From assembly GCA_033239525.1 (NCBI GenBank), contig BSYO01000035.1, positions 8,220,627 through 8,284,626 of the forward strand: 64,000 nt of DNA. Reading direction: 5' to 3'. The notes under the pieces are model-generated. The model made no database searches. It was not told where the DNA came from and worked only from the letters and a program-made list of their open reading frames with translations. The position numbers and the translations under genes are program-made. Source of the DNA: Nepenthes gracilis. Lineage: Eukaryota; Streptophyta; Magnoliopsida; Caryophyllales; Nepenthaceae. This document shows, piece by piece, positions 22,802-32,670 of the stretch (positions within the stretch are counted from its first letter, which is position 1; each line of letters begins with the position of its first letter).

Positions 22802-23467
22802 TGTTGGGACTTGACCAATTATTTAAATCGTGAGGAAACACACAATAATACACGACAAACACACAACAAGTATGCATGATCGATAAGTGCACGATTTTTT
22901 CATGTATAACTCTATTTTAAACGAGGAAGAAAAATTACGGGATTCAAAATTTGAAAATATCTCCACTATATAATGTCTTGGTTGTACAAGCCCCACATAC
23001 AAGGTCAAGCAATCATATCTCAAAACGAGTCCGTATAATAGAAAATATAAAATGAAAGAGAAGAAATAAAACCCGATAAATGTTCTTTTAAGCAGTAAAA
23101 ATAGCATACTCATGGTTAACAGATATTAGAACTTGATTCGGAATACAAATAGATGCACCAAATTTTCTCTTCTCTCTTTTCTATCACTTTCTCTCCTTTT
23201 CTCTCTCAAAACAATGCTCAGATTGTAGAGATACAACCCTGACACACGTCAGCTACGTTTTTATCCTTCAGGCCGTGCTCGAGCGCTTATCGGGCACTCA
23301 TCGAGCACCCATGTTTTGGAAAATGCGTCTCAATGGCGCCTCAAGTGCTCATCGAGCGTCCACATTCTGAAAAATGCGCCTCAATGGCGCCTCGGATGTG
23401 ATGCTACCGGAATTAGCACTTCAAACTTTCATTGCGTGTGTGAAAATATTCATCATTTGTACCAACA
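22802..23467. mobile_element. Possible solo LTR
   Basis: The 666-bp segment starts TGTTGGGAC and ends TACCAACA, giving a TGTTGG/CCAACA terminal inverted repeat. Inside, two copies of GAAAATGCGTCTCAATGGCG-like and CGAGC(A/G)(C/T)CCA words repeat near 23,310-23,395. Flanking 5-mers (CTATT and ATTAT) do not match, so an intact insertion is not proven. Confidence 0.4.
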
Positions 23468-24418
23468 ATTATCACATTAAATAGGTATGTGCTTGTACAG
23501 GAGTGATCTATGACTCAACACTATTAATATTCTCTAATTTGAACTTGTCTATGGTGCTACTTGTAATTGACTTCACTTTACCAAGGACTACTTGATTTGA
23601 GGGCAAGTTATAATGGGTGGTGTACACTTTCCACATCATAAATTGAACCTTGTTGAAGACTTGATTGCATGATTGGTATACTGGGAAGGCAATATTAGGT
23701 GTGCTAAATTGATATTATAATTGAATTGACATTTACTAATTGAACATCAGTAAGAAACCACCATGAGAAAGAAGAGAAAAAAAATTCTCATGCTAAGTGT
23801 AATCTTATGCAAAAAGAAGAAAAAAATGACATTGTAATATTCAAGTAAGCTCTCTACTGACAGATATCATTTAAAGGGACAAAGAATTTGTTGTGAATTG
23901 CATGATATAGTGGTGCTAGGTTTGACTTTCATTATTTGAGAAAATTAAAATATACTGAAGTTTTTCCTATTTTTAGATAAGTAATTAATCACATTAAATA
24001 TAAAAAAATAATTATATATGAACCAGGTTTGTTCCAAAGACCAAATCACTTGAAATCCCTGAGAAATAAGAAAAACAAAACCGAGCAAGCAACCTCCAAA
24101 ATTCACCATAAAGGTGACCAACCAAAATCCAACCTGACAAACCAGTAAGAAGAAATGACCTTCCATAATTCCCCATTCAATACCTTTCACTTTCCTCTCT
24201 CAGCCATGATCTGCAAAACCTTCCTTAGAACCACCCAAATGTCGCACAACCATCTAGCATAATAAGAGCCCTCCACTCCTCAATTCTCATCTAATAGCCA
24301 GACCAAAGACAAGTAATAGGCCACCCCTAAAGCCTAATAATGGGTTGAGATTGATAGTTGGCAAGCCAAGTAATCAAATTGATGAAAATGGCAAATTTGA
24401 ATGCATGGGTTCAGGGAT
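23468..24418. other. Unassigned AT-rich stretch
   Basis: No coding signal. A minus-strand frame at 23,945-24,190 is hydrophobic, low in complexity and unsupported. Confidence 0.5.
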
Positions 24419-24599
24419 GATAGTGTTGGATTTGATCATTCCATTGTGAATAACTTAACAAACGGACGTTATTGGTGGATCACACAGGTTTTGTGTGATA
24501 TTCAGAGTGTTGCATACTGGCTGCAGTAAATTTCAGGAAGTCCATTTGCGGGAGAAGGCAAATCTAGAAGGAGACCGTTTGTCGGAGAAGCAAATCTTA

Positions 24600-24985
24600 A
24601 AGGAGTTCTAGAGAGGAAATTCGGAGAGGATTTCCAGAGTGGCAAATTCCAGAGTGGAATTTGCCGGAATGGGAAATCTGGAGTGAAAATCCATGAAAGG
24701 ATTTCCGGAATGCATTTTCTGGAGTGTAAAATGCTGAAATGTATTTTCGGAGTGAAAATGAGGGAGTGCTTTTTCCAAAGACGAAAATGCCGAAGAGAAA
24801 ATTCGGAGTGAATTTTCGGAGAGCAAATTACGGAGTGGAATTCGCCAAAGAGGAAATTTGGAGTGAATTTTCGGAATGCAAATGTCGAAGTGGCATTTGT
24901 CGGAGAGGAAATTCGAAATTGATTTTCATAGTGCAAATTCCGGAGTGGAATTTATCGGAGAGAAAATTCAGAGTGAATTTTTGGA
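24600..24985 (+). repeat. Hairpin-chain array in the left LTR
   Basis: A succession of small inverted repeats with 8-9 bp arms around a GGAGT-like 5-base centre, e.g. GAAAATTC-GGAGT-GAATTTTC near 24,800. Adjacent arms are also separated by GGAGA, GGAGT or GGAAT. Confidence 0.75.
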
Positions 24986-25397
24986 GAAGTCAGGCAGGGC
25001 TGCAAGAGTACGGTCGGCTGACGGCCGGACAATAGAAGTCGGTCAATGGGAGGTTGACTGGCTGAATCAAGGCCCGAGGACCTTATAAACTGCACTGTAG
25101 ACAAGCAAGGGTACATAGACCAACTGAGGGTGCCAGTTTAGAGGGAACGATCTGACTGAGTTGGTAGACTTGCAGACCATGTGCCAAAACTTATCTGCAA
25201 AGTGGCAGGAAATAGTTTGCAGAAAAGGTGGCAGATGGCAGAGTTTCTGATGCACGCAAGTTGGCGTGCAAAGCATGCGTGCTGTGAAATTTTGGCAAAC
25301 CCTCACTATAAAGCGCACTAGGCGCTGGAGAAAGATAGAGCGGAGCACGCAAGTGTGCGTAAAGCAGCAGCAATAATGTAAGGGCTACGCGGTGAGG

Positions 25398-26533
25398 CCA
25401 AACACCATGTGGTGAGCAGTATACCTATCACTCGGTTCACATGGCTAATAAAACACTCATTAACCTCTCGCGACTTAGCGGCAATCATCATACTTTCACA
25501 ATAACATTCTAAGGTATGCCAATGAATATCACCCGCTATAATATACAGCTAAGATAATCCTTTGAATTTTCATTATAATATCAATGGCCTGCCAAGAGAT
25601 ATTACCCTCCGAAATATAAACCCGTGGTCTTGATTTCATGATTTCTTATTCTTTGAAGAAATGCCTACCAAACTTATTTCACAAATTTCTCCTTGCGAAA
25701 GAACAAATCATATATATAACAAATTTTGGCATTCACTCCGTATACTTGTATAATTTTTATCTTTCTTTTGGATTAAGTTTTCACATGACTTAATTCATAT
25801 GCATAAACATCGTAAAGTATAAAAACGATGGAGAACTCTTACCACCGTGAGCTCAAACATGACCTTTGAGGCCTTTGGACAACATTTCCTTCACAATTGG
25901 TTGACATACATAATTTTCGGGATACATAATCAAACATATGCAAATATATACAACTTAATTAACAGTTAACAAAGCAAAAATTATGTAAAATTACTTATGT
26001 GCCTCGGGTGAACAATAATTTTGCAGGTTTAGGGGTCTGAATATGTAAAACGGAGCAAAATATGAAAAATTGGACACCTAAACGGTAAATAACCCTGTTC
26101 AAGGTATGAGTTTTCGTTATATAGGGCCAAATTAAGCTTGGAACTCAAAATAATGAGCAAACGGAAGCCAGGCATGGGTCTAGGGTTTGGGCGAAGCTGT
26201 TCCGTGCGAAACGAGAAGAAAATCGGACGTTAAATAACAAATAAATCATACAATAATCATGGGTTCTGTGGTTTACATCTTTTGGATGGGTATCAGAATG
26301 AAAAAACTCGAGAGAATACGAATAAAAATCGAAAGAGAGAACAAATAGAGTATGAGTATACTTGTTTCGAACCGATCAACCACTTTTCTAACTCGCTCGT
26401 GTCCGAAATCGGACCCAAAAACTTCATTTTTCCCTCTTTCTCTCTCTACCCAGCGTCCCTCCCTCTCTCTCCTCTCCTTCTTCCCTCGCGTTGCCCGACT
26501 CTGCCGCCTGCATTCTCTCCTGCCCTCTCTTGC

Positions 26534-26584
<51 letters not shown>

Positions 26585-27510
26585 TATATAATTATTTCTT
26601 CCATTTAAATCTCAAAATTCAAATCGGTATTCGGGTGATTGAACAAACACACTTTGGACGTCAGTGCAACCAATTCAAATATCCTTCAAAATTTTATAAT
26701 ATTTAATTAATTTTTATCATACCCAAATTTTCTAAAATAATAAATAAATCTAATTAAATTGAATAAAAAATTTGGGATATTACATTCTTCCCCACTTATA
26801 AAAATTTTATCCTCATAATTTAACGGACCTCAAAATTTAATAATTGGAGGTAAACTCTCCAAATTTCTTCCTAACGTTCCAAGTCATTTCCTAGTTAAGA
26901 TGATTTTTGTTAAAGAACTTGAACCATCTGAATCGTCCAGATTCCCAATATCTAATGCTTTCTACCCGAAATTGAGATTCAAACTTTACTATAAGGCAAA
27001 CTCCTAATCTCCCACAACGACTCAACGTAGTCACAAGCCTACTTCCTCAATCATCAGTACATGGGAGGCATCATGATGATCTATCTAATTCGAAGACAAA
27101 TCAAATTCATTTACTATCTTTCCGACTTAATTTAATCCCAAACGGAAAAAAAAACTCTTACTTCGATTCATCCTAAGCCTTGAAACGATTATTCACACAA
27201 AATATCAATCTTGTCTTGAAATCTATAGACCGTGGGCCTACGCAGTCCCGCTGTACTACTCTGATTAATAATTTATTAGGGTACTATGAATCCCTTTTTG
27301 CAGCTTGTATCTCATGATTTATATCAGACACTTCGGTTAGATAACTGTTACAAACTTAAGAAAATTTTAAGGATATCAATACAACTAAGGTAAAGCCCAA
27401 ATTACTCAGATTACAGTTAATTTAGAAAATACAATTGAAACAATTACCCAAAAATTTCAGTATTGTCACAAGTTACTACCAACACCTCAAAACCCGAGTA
27501 CTTAGCAAAC
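25398..27510 (-). mobile_element. Ty3/gypsy (Tekay-like chromovirus) 3' fragment nested in the left LTR
   Basis: Homology between the two hairpin LTRs breaks at about 25,398 and resumes at about 27,510 (CGACCGCTATACTTGTAAAA). On the minus strand the insert reads a short pol-end remnant, including a KNHLNQEMTW-like stretch, then a polypurine tract (AGTGGGGAAGAA). At 26,784 an LTR start TGTAATATCCC follows. These features are typical of Del/Tekay elements. It is a 3' end plus LTR, not a full element, and no target duplication was found. Confidence 0.6.
26533..26591. repeat. Compound microsatellite (ATT)n(AT)n
   Basis: About a dozen ATT units run straight into about a dozen AT units. It lies inside the minus-strand gypsy LTR. 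Confidence 0.95.
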
Positions 27511-27881
27511 GTATCGACCGCTATACTTGTAAAATCAATATTAATGGAGTGCACCACCAGTAAGAATAAAGAGAGAAGAAAAATAGAGCATTAAGACTGA
27601 ATGAGAGTTTTCTTACTTACTCTGGAGAGGTTTTTTTTGTTCTGCCTCGGTGTGTAGCGAATACTTTGGCTCAGGGTTTTTGAAACCATTTTATATAGTG
27701 GTTTGTTTGTGAATTAAGTGTCCCGTGATTTTTTCCTTTGGTTTGTGAAGAATTTTTACGTAAAAAACCGTTATGCATTTTTTGTTCTTTGTACACATTA
27801 AATTTGTAATTGTCGACTGACGGGGGATTCGGGTTTTTTACTGTGCCAGATTGAAAAATTTCGGTATCGAATCCCAACAAG

Positions 27882-27948
27882 TGGTATAAAAAATTGGTTG
27901 CATTAAGTCTCTTCTGATACAAACAAGTGGCATCAGAGCCATGTTTAT
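27882..27948 (+). other. Primer-site region of the hairpin-LTR element
   Basis: Two tRNA-Met-like sites follow the left LTR: a decayed TGGTATAAAAAAT at 27,882 and a good TGGCATCAGAGCC near 27,932. The bases between them repeat the AACAAGTGG(T/C)AT context, so the junction was probably duplicated. Confidence 0.6.
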
Positions 27949-28408
27949 GGCCAGGTTGATGGCCAGCTTGATGGTGTCGTTGTCGAAAAGATTGCCATTT
28001 ATTGTGGCACGGGAAAAAACGATAAAAGCACGGCAAAGCTAGTAGGACCGAGGTGGAGTTGGGCAGGGCCAAGGGCAGAGTCAGTAGGGCCAAGGGTAGA
28101 GTTGAGCAGGGTAAATGGGTGGAGCTAGTAAGGCCAAGGGGGCAGAACTGAGCACGGCCAAGGGTGAAGCTAGCAAAGCCAACGATAGAGTGAGGTGGCG
28201 AAAGGCAGAATGAAAGTGAGAATGATTCGACCACGGGGAAGAAGGTGAAGGGGAGTTGGATTACTTCAAATTCAGTGGAACGGAAGAAAGTATTATTCTT
28301 GCGGAAGGCCAATGTCAGGATTCCAATTGAGGGAAAGCTACTGGAAGACAGGTGATGACTGTCGCTGGGTAAAGGCGAAGGTTTTTCACAAAGTCGTGAG
28401 GAAAAATT

Positions 28409-29765
28409 TGTTGGGTTTGGTCATTTCATTATGGGTAACTTAACAAACGGACATTATCGGTGGATCACATAGGTTTTGTTTGATATTCAAAGTGCTACAT
28501 ACTGGCTGCACCAAAGTCCAAAAAATCCATTTGTCGAAGAAGGTAAATCTCGGAGGAGTTCTGGAGAGAATTTTTGGAGTGGCAAATTCCGGAGTGGAAG
28601 TCTAGAAAAGGATTTTTAGAGTGGAAAATACGGGAGTGTATTTTCGGAATGAAAATACTTGGAGTGCGTTTCCGGAGACGAAAATGCCGGAGAGAAAATT
28701 CAGAGTGAATTTTCGAAGTGCAAATACCGGAGTGGCATTTGTTTGAATGGAAATCTGTAGTGGATTTTCGGAGTGCAAATTCCAGAGTGGAATTTGCTGA
28801 AGAGGAAATTTGGTGTGAATTTTCGGAGTACAAATGTTGGAGTGGCATTTGCTAAAGAGGAAATCTAGAGTGGATTTTCGGAGTGCAAATTTCAAAGTGA
28901 AATTTACCGGAAAGAAAATTCAGAGTGAATTTCTAGAGTATAATTATCGGAGCAGCGGGTAGAGCTACAAGAATACATCCAGCTAGCGGCTGGGCAATAG
29001 AAGTCGGTTAACGGGAGATTGACCGGCTGAATCAAGGCCCGAGGACTTTGTAAACCTGAATTGGTGGTAAGCAAAGGTGTAGAGACCAACTGAGGGCGCC
29101 AGTTCAAAGAGAATGATCTAATAGAGTTGGTAGAATTGCAGACCATGCGCTGAAAGTTTCCTGCAAAGTGGCAGGAAGTAGTTTGCAAAAAAAGTGGTAG
29201 ATGGTAGAGCTTTTGATGCACTCAAGTTGGCATGCAGAGCATGCGTGTTGTAGAATTTGGGCCAAGCCTCACTATAAAGTGCACCAGGCGCTGGAGAAGG
29301 ATAGAGCAGAGCATGCAAGTGTGTGTAGAGCAGCAGCAGCAATGTGAGGGCTGCGAGGTGAGCGGCTGCAGCAGCGGCTGCTGGTGTGGTAGATAGTCAT
29401 CTACCGCTATACTTGTAAAATTAAAATAAGTGGAGTACACCACAAGCGAGAAGAAAGAGAGAAGAAAAACAGAGAGTTAAGATTGAAGGAGAGTTTTCTT
29501 ACTTACTTTGGAGATATTTTTTTTATTTTGTTTCGGTGTGTAGCGAATACTCTAATTCAGAGTTTTTGTAACCATTTTATATAGTAGACTTGTTTGTGGA
29601 TTAAGTGTCCTATGATTTTTTTCATCGATTTGTGAATGGTTTCTACGTAAAAAACATTATACATCTTTTGTTTGTTGCGCCCATTAACTTGGTAATTGAC
29701 GACTGACAATGGGTTCGGGTTTTTCCTGCGCCAGATCGGGAGAATCTGGGTGTCGAACCCCAATA
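28409..29765 (+). repeat. 3' LTR of the hairpin-LTR element
   Basis: Uninterrupted 1,357-bp LTR. It contains the hairpin array (28,555-28,945), a CAG/CTG-rich patch near 29,330-29,390, and a 3' end matching 27,510-27,879. Confidence 0.85.
28555..28945 (+). repeat. Hairpin-chain array in the right LTR
   Basis: Clear examples: GAAAATTC-AGAGT-GAATTTTC near 28,695, and GCAAATTCC-AGAGT-GGAATTTGC near 28,777. Two hairpin types alternate, with a ~55-bp super-period. Confidence 0.8.
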
Positions 29766-29879
29766 GATAGCACTATGAAACATAAATTGTTCCTCATACG
29801 GTAAAGCTCACACCGGTGTTGCAATGATAAGTCCACAATTGATGGAGCTAATATTCTTACATTTTCACAAATGATCCGC

Positions 29880-30610
29880 CTAAAGAATCCTCTACTGCCA
29901 GAGACAAGAATACGCCCGGTAGCATTTGCCAATCTGACAAACTCTCTCCTAAAAGAATGTGCATTCAACGAAAAGTATTCATGAGATTCAAAGACCACTC
30001 TATATAAGACACAAATCAAGTTACACGACATGAGACAAGTAAGCCAATCTTTGATGGTCAGACAAGCTAAAATAGCAAGTTAGAAAATAAAAGACCGAAA
30101 AAAATGCTCTTAGGGCTCCAAACAAGAACATGCCAACCCACTTTAGCTTCTTTCTATTGAAATAATCTCCATACCGAGTGGGTACTAAAACACCCATTAG
30201 GGGTCAAAGACCAGATAGGCTGATCTAGCTTCAAACTGTCCTGGTTGTAAGAAAGAGTTTTAAAATATCTTCTAACTCATGGTCATCCTCATTCAGCCAA
30301 AACTATTGAGTTTTTAATAGCACTTATTTACTATAAAATTAATCGAAAGGCCACAAGCACATCTTTTTTTTTTTTTTTTTGAGAAGGGATGATTAGTAAA
30401 ATATTATTTATTATTATTTTGTCCAAATTTTGAAAAAGTATAAAAAGAAGCACGGGAAAGCTAACTTCAAACTGATTGGTTAGGATACTCAAAGGGTACC
30501 AAATATCAAACCAAAGATGATTGTTGCATCCATCCCCAACAAAATGAGAAATATGGTGTTTGACATACTCTTTCAAGTAAAGGATATTCCTCAAACTCCA
30601 TGGAGCCACT
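29880..30610 (-). pseudogene. LINE (non-LTR retrotransposon) 3' remnant
   Basis: On the minus strand, fragments in shifting frames match the region after the reverse transcriptase of plant L1-type LINEs. They read WSLRNILYLKEYVKHHISHF with VGDGCNNHLWFDIWYP (30,480-30,605); then LDQPIWSLTPNGCFSTHSVW (about 30,165-30,225); then VGWHVLVWSPKSIF and TIKDWLTC (about 30,000-30,130), the zinc-binding zf-RVT part. There are stops and frameshifts throughout. The solo LTR at 30,680 lies just upstream on this strand, and the copia-like element ends just downstream. Confidence 0.75.
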
Positions 30611-30679
30611 TAAAAGTCAGTCTCTTTTCATAAAATAAGATCTAAACATTATATTTTATTGTTATAATAAAATAAGTAT

Positions 30680-31757
30680 TGATGGGTACATCCATAGTGG
30701 GCTGGTCCAATAAGAAAAACGGCCAAAATCTAAGAAAGTCCAGATGCGCGTTTGGATGGTTAATGCCAATGTTGACCGTATGAAAGGCCAATTGGGCGGC
30801 CAACACACTCCCTAAAACGGTCAACATCTCTGTTGACCGAAAGCACTGTAACAAGTAGACTGAGAAGAGGTAAAAACCTTATATGAGTTAAGCCCAATTT
30901 GGCCCACGTTTCCGTACACGATAAGTAACGGTCCATTTCCATGATTTCGTGCCTTCCTTTAAGCCAATCTGCACTAAGAAAGGTATCAACAGATTTAATA
31001 CCCTTCCCATGATGAAGGCATTAGATTATCTCTTCCTGTCTACAATGGACTCTAACAGTAATAAATGCGCAGAGGGAAGGCAAGTAATCTGGAGAACCGT
31101 TGTCTACCAGAAAAAGAAACGATCCCAACAGATTGCACAAGTCAAGCCTTCCTACTCAAGGAAGGCCGCCAAACATGATACAGAAATCACGCCTTCTTGG
31201 CTAAGGAAGGTCACCCTACCCTCCATCTATATAACCCCATGGAGTCTCCATTCCAATAGGAGGAGAACGAAACAACAAATAACTATGACGGAAAAGTCCG
31301 TGAGTATACTAACGCTCGTTTCTAAATATATAATCGTTTACTATAATAATCCTACACTAAGCCTTCAGATTCCAGAGACTCCGCTCACTTCCTGAATTCT
31401 GTCTTTCAAAACTTCGACACTTACAGGATTTAGCTTCCCACCCATTTCCTGTGAACACTGAGTCGGAAAACTGCGTTCTTGACGAACCGCAAGAACGTCT
31501 CTTATGTCTGAAGGTGAACACTCCTTTCCACATCAATTTCTTTATCTCTCAATTCTCATTTCCAATTACCTTCTTATAAGTTGATGGCATATTGCTGACT
31601 TGAGTATCGGAGTATCTTCAATAGGATAATATCCCGCCAGCATCTAACCTCTTATTTATTATAGTGGTGTGCAGGGTCCAAATTCGGTGAACGGACCTGG
31701 ATCTAGACAATCCAGTCGATTCGAATCTGTTCGAAATCCGAATCTAGGTACGCATCA
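30680..31757 (+). mobile_element. Solo LTR upstream of NRPC2
   Basis: A 1,078-bp segment with a 10-bp imperfect terminal inverted repeat (TGATGGGTAC at the start, GTACGCATCA at the end). The 5-bp target duplication AGTAT is perfect (30,675-30,679 and 31,758-31,762). Internally it has a TATATAA box and a GACTTGAGTATCGGAGTATC motif near 31,596, close to the GACTTGAGTGTCGGAG of the Tat-like LTR at 15,980. This indicates a Ty3/gypsy-type solo LTR left by LTR-LTR recombination. It reads towards NRPC2. Confidence 0.9.
31228..31234 (+). promoter_or_regulatory. TATA box of the solo LTR
   Basis: TATATAA in the LTR, facing NRPC2, about 1.37 kb before its first recognised exon. Confidence 0.55.
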
Positions 31758-31762
31758 AGTAT

Positions 31763-32594
31763 GAATGAAATAATATGAAAAACTATTATTTATTTATTTG
31801 ATTAATCAATTAAAATAACTAAAATTAAGTTAATAATTAAATTTTTAGAATATAAAATATATTAATAATAGGAATAATAATCTAAAAATTATATAAAATG
31901 ACGATATTTACTCATATTCAAAGAAAAATATACAAATATAATTTAAAATATTAATTATTACCTTATTTTTTAACTCTGCCGTTATCTTTATTGTTGCATA
32001 TTTGACTTCAAAATTAGTTCTGTCGTTATTTTTATTGTATTTAATTTTAAATTTTTATTATATTTGTTGTATTGGATTTTGTAGCCTATGCCATTATTAT
32101 GTTTAAATTCTACTTTTAAATCGCAATCGCTAGCACCATCATCTTTGATTTTGACCTTGTTGCAGTATTGATTGAAATTTATATTTCCTCCACCGCCCTT
32201 ATAATCTTCAAATCAATGCCCTAATGGTGAATTCCCGCCGACCATGGCCATTGAATTCTAAGTTCCTACCTTAAGTGGATGTCCATCAGCATTGGTTTGG
32301 GTCCTGCATGTACATGAACGGATTTCTCTCTCTTCCAACTTTCTCCGGAAAACTATTCAACACAACAAATTTTTAATCTTTTGCATCAGTGAGTTGCAGA
32401 CTGCAAGCACGATCACCCCACAGTGCACTGACCACGCAACCTTTTCGGACTTCCTCACCCGATGGGGTGACTGCTCCCTCCTCTCTCTTATAACATCTCA
32501 CTCTCCGGCTGTTTTGTGTCTTTTCCGGTTTTGCTACGCTGTATAAATTTCTAATTTTTCCGTCATGTTCTTTGTTTCCCCTTTCTGAATTCAG
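31763..32594. other. NRPC2 upstream region
   Basis: AT-rich to 32,200, then less so. The first coding exon of NRPC2 should end two bases into a codon and be joined to 32,595, but no convincing match was found here. TATAAAT at 32,542 lies about 70 bp before the first in-frame ATG (32,611). It would be a core promoter only if translation starts at that ATG. Confidence 0.4.
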
Positions 32595-32670
32595 CATCGA
32601 CAAACAATTCATGGCTGCCCCGATAGGATCAGCCGTGGACAAGTTCCAACTCATTCCTGAGTTCTTGAAG
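32595..32670 (+). CDS. NRPC2: NRPC2 coding exon (first recognised)
   Basis: Acceptor TGAATTCAG|C. Reads (F)[20 protein letters not shown] then PEFLK, donor GTACAA. The first base completes a codon begun in an unseen upstream exon. Otherwise ATG 32,611 is the start. Confidence 0.88.

Larger units (their letters stand above)
24424..29765 (+). mobile_element. Non-autonomous LTR retrotransposon with hairpin-array LTRs
   Basis: The LTR starts at 24,424 (TGTTGGATTTG) and 28,409 (TGTTGGGTTTG). The LTR ends are at 27,879 (CCCAACA) and 29,765 (CCCAATA). A perfect 5-bp target duplication GATAG lies at 24,419-24,423 and 29,766-29,770. The primer site TGGTATAAAAAATT follows the left LTR, and a cleaner TGGCATCAGAGCC lies 53 bp further on, as in tRNA-Met-primed copia elements. 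The internal region is only about 530 bp and encodes no recognisable protein. The left LTR is interrupted by a ~2.1 kb minus-strand gypsy piece (about 25,398-27,510). The element must have depended on proteins supplied by another copy. Confidence 0.85.

Noticed and set aside
22802..23467. Solo LTR with perfect insertion signature
   Set aside because: The ends look right but the flanking 5-mers CTATT and ATTAT differ, so it was kept only as a possible LTR.
24502..24936. A 144-codon minus-strand frame, plus similar frames at 28,495-28,895, looking like a repetitive protein
   Set aside because: These are translations of the hairpin LTR array. The period is shared by both LTRs, and stops disrupt the frame in one or the other copy.
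26282..26608. A 108-codon plus-strand frame ending in a run of Tyr/Ile residues
   Set aside because: The C-terminal half is simply translation of the (ATT)n(AT)n microsatellite inside a gypsy LTR.
27671..28312. The longest minus-strand frame of the left third (213 codons), serine/leucine-rich
   Set aside because: It spans the LTR end, primer site and interior of a retroelement whose sense strand is plus. There is no motif or matching frame in the other LTR copy, so it is most likely chance.
30949..31395. A 148-codon plus-strand frame within the solo LTR
   Set aside because: It covers the LTR TATA box and R region, and its residues match no known protein.
31488..31515. ATGTCTGAAG followed by GTGAAC as a possible first NRPC2 exon
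   Set aside because: It ends in the wrong phase for joining to 32,595 and lies inside the solo LTR.
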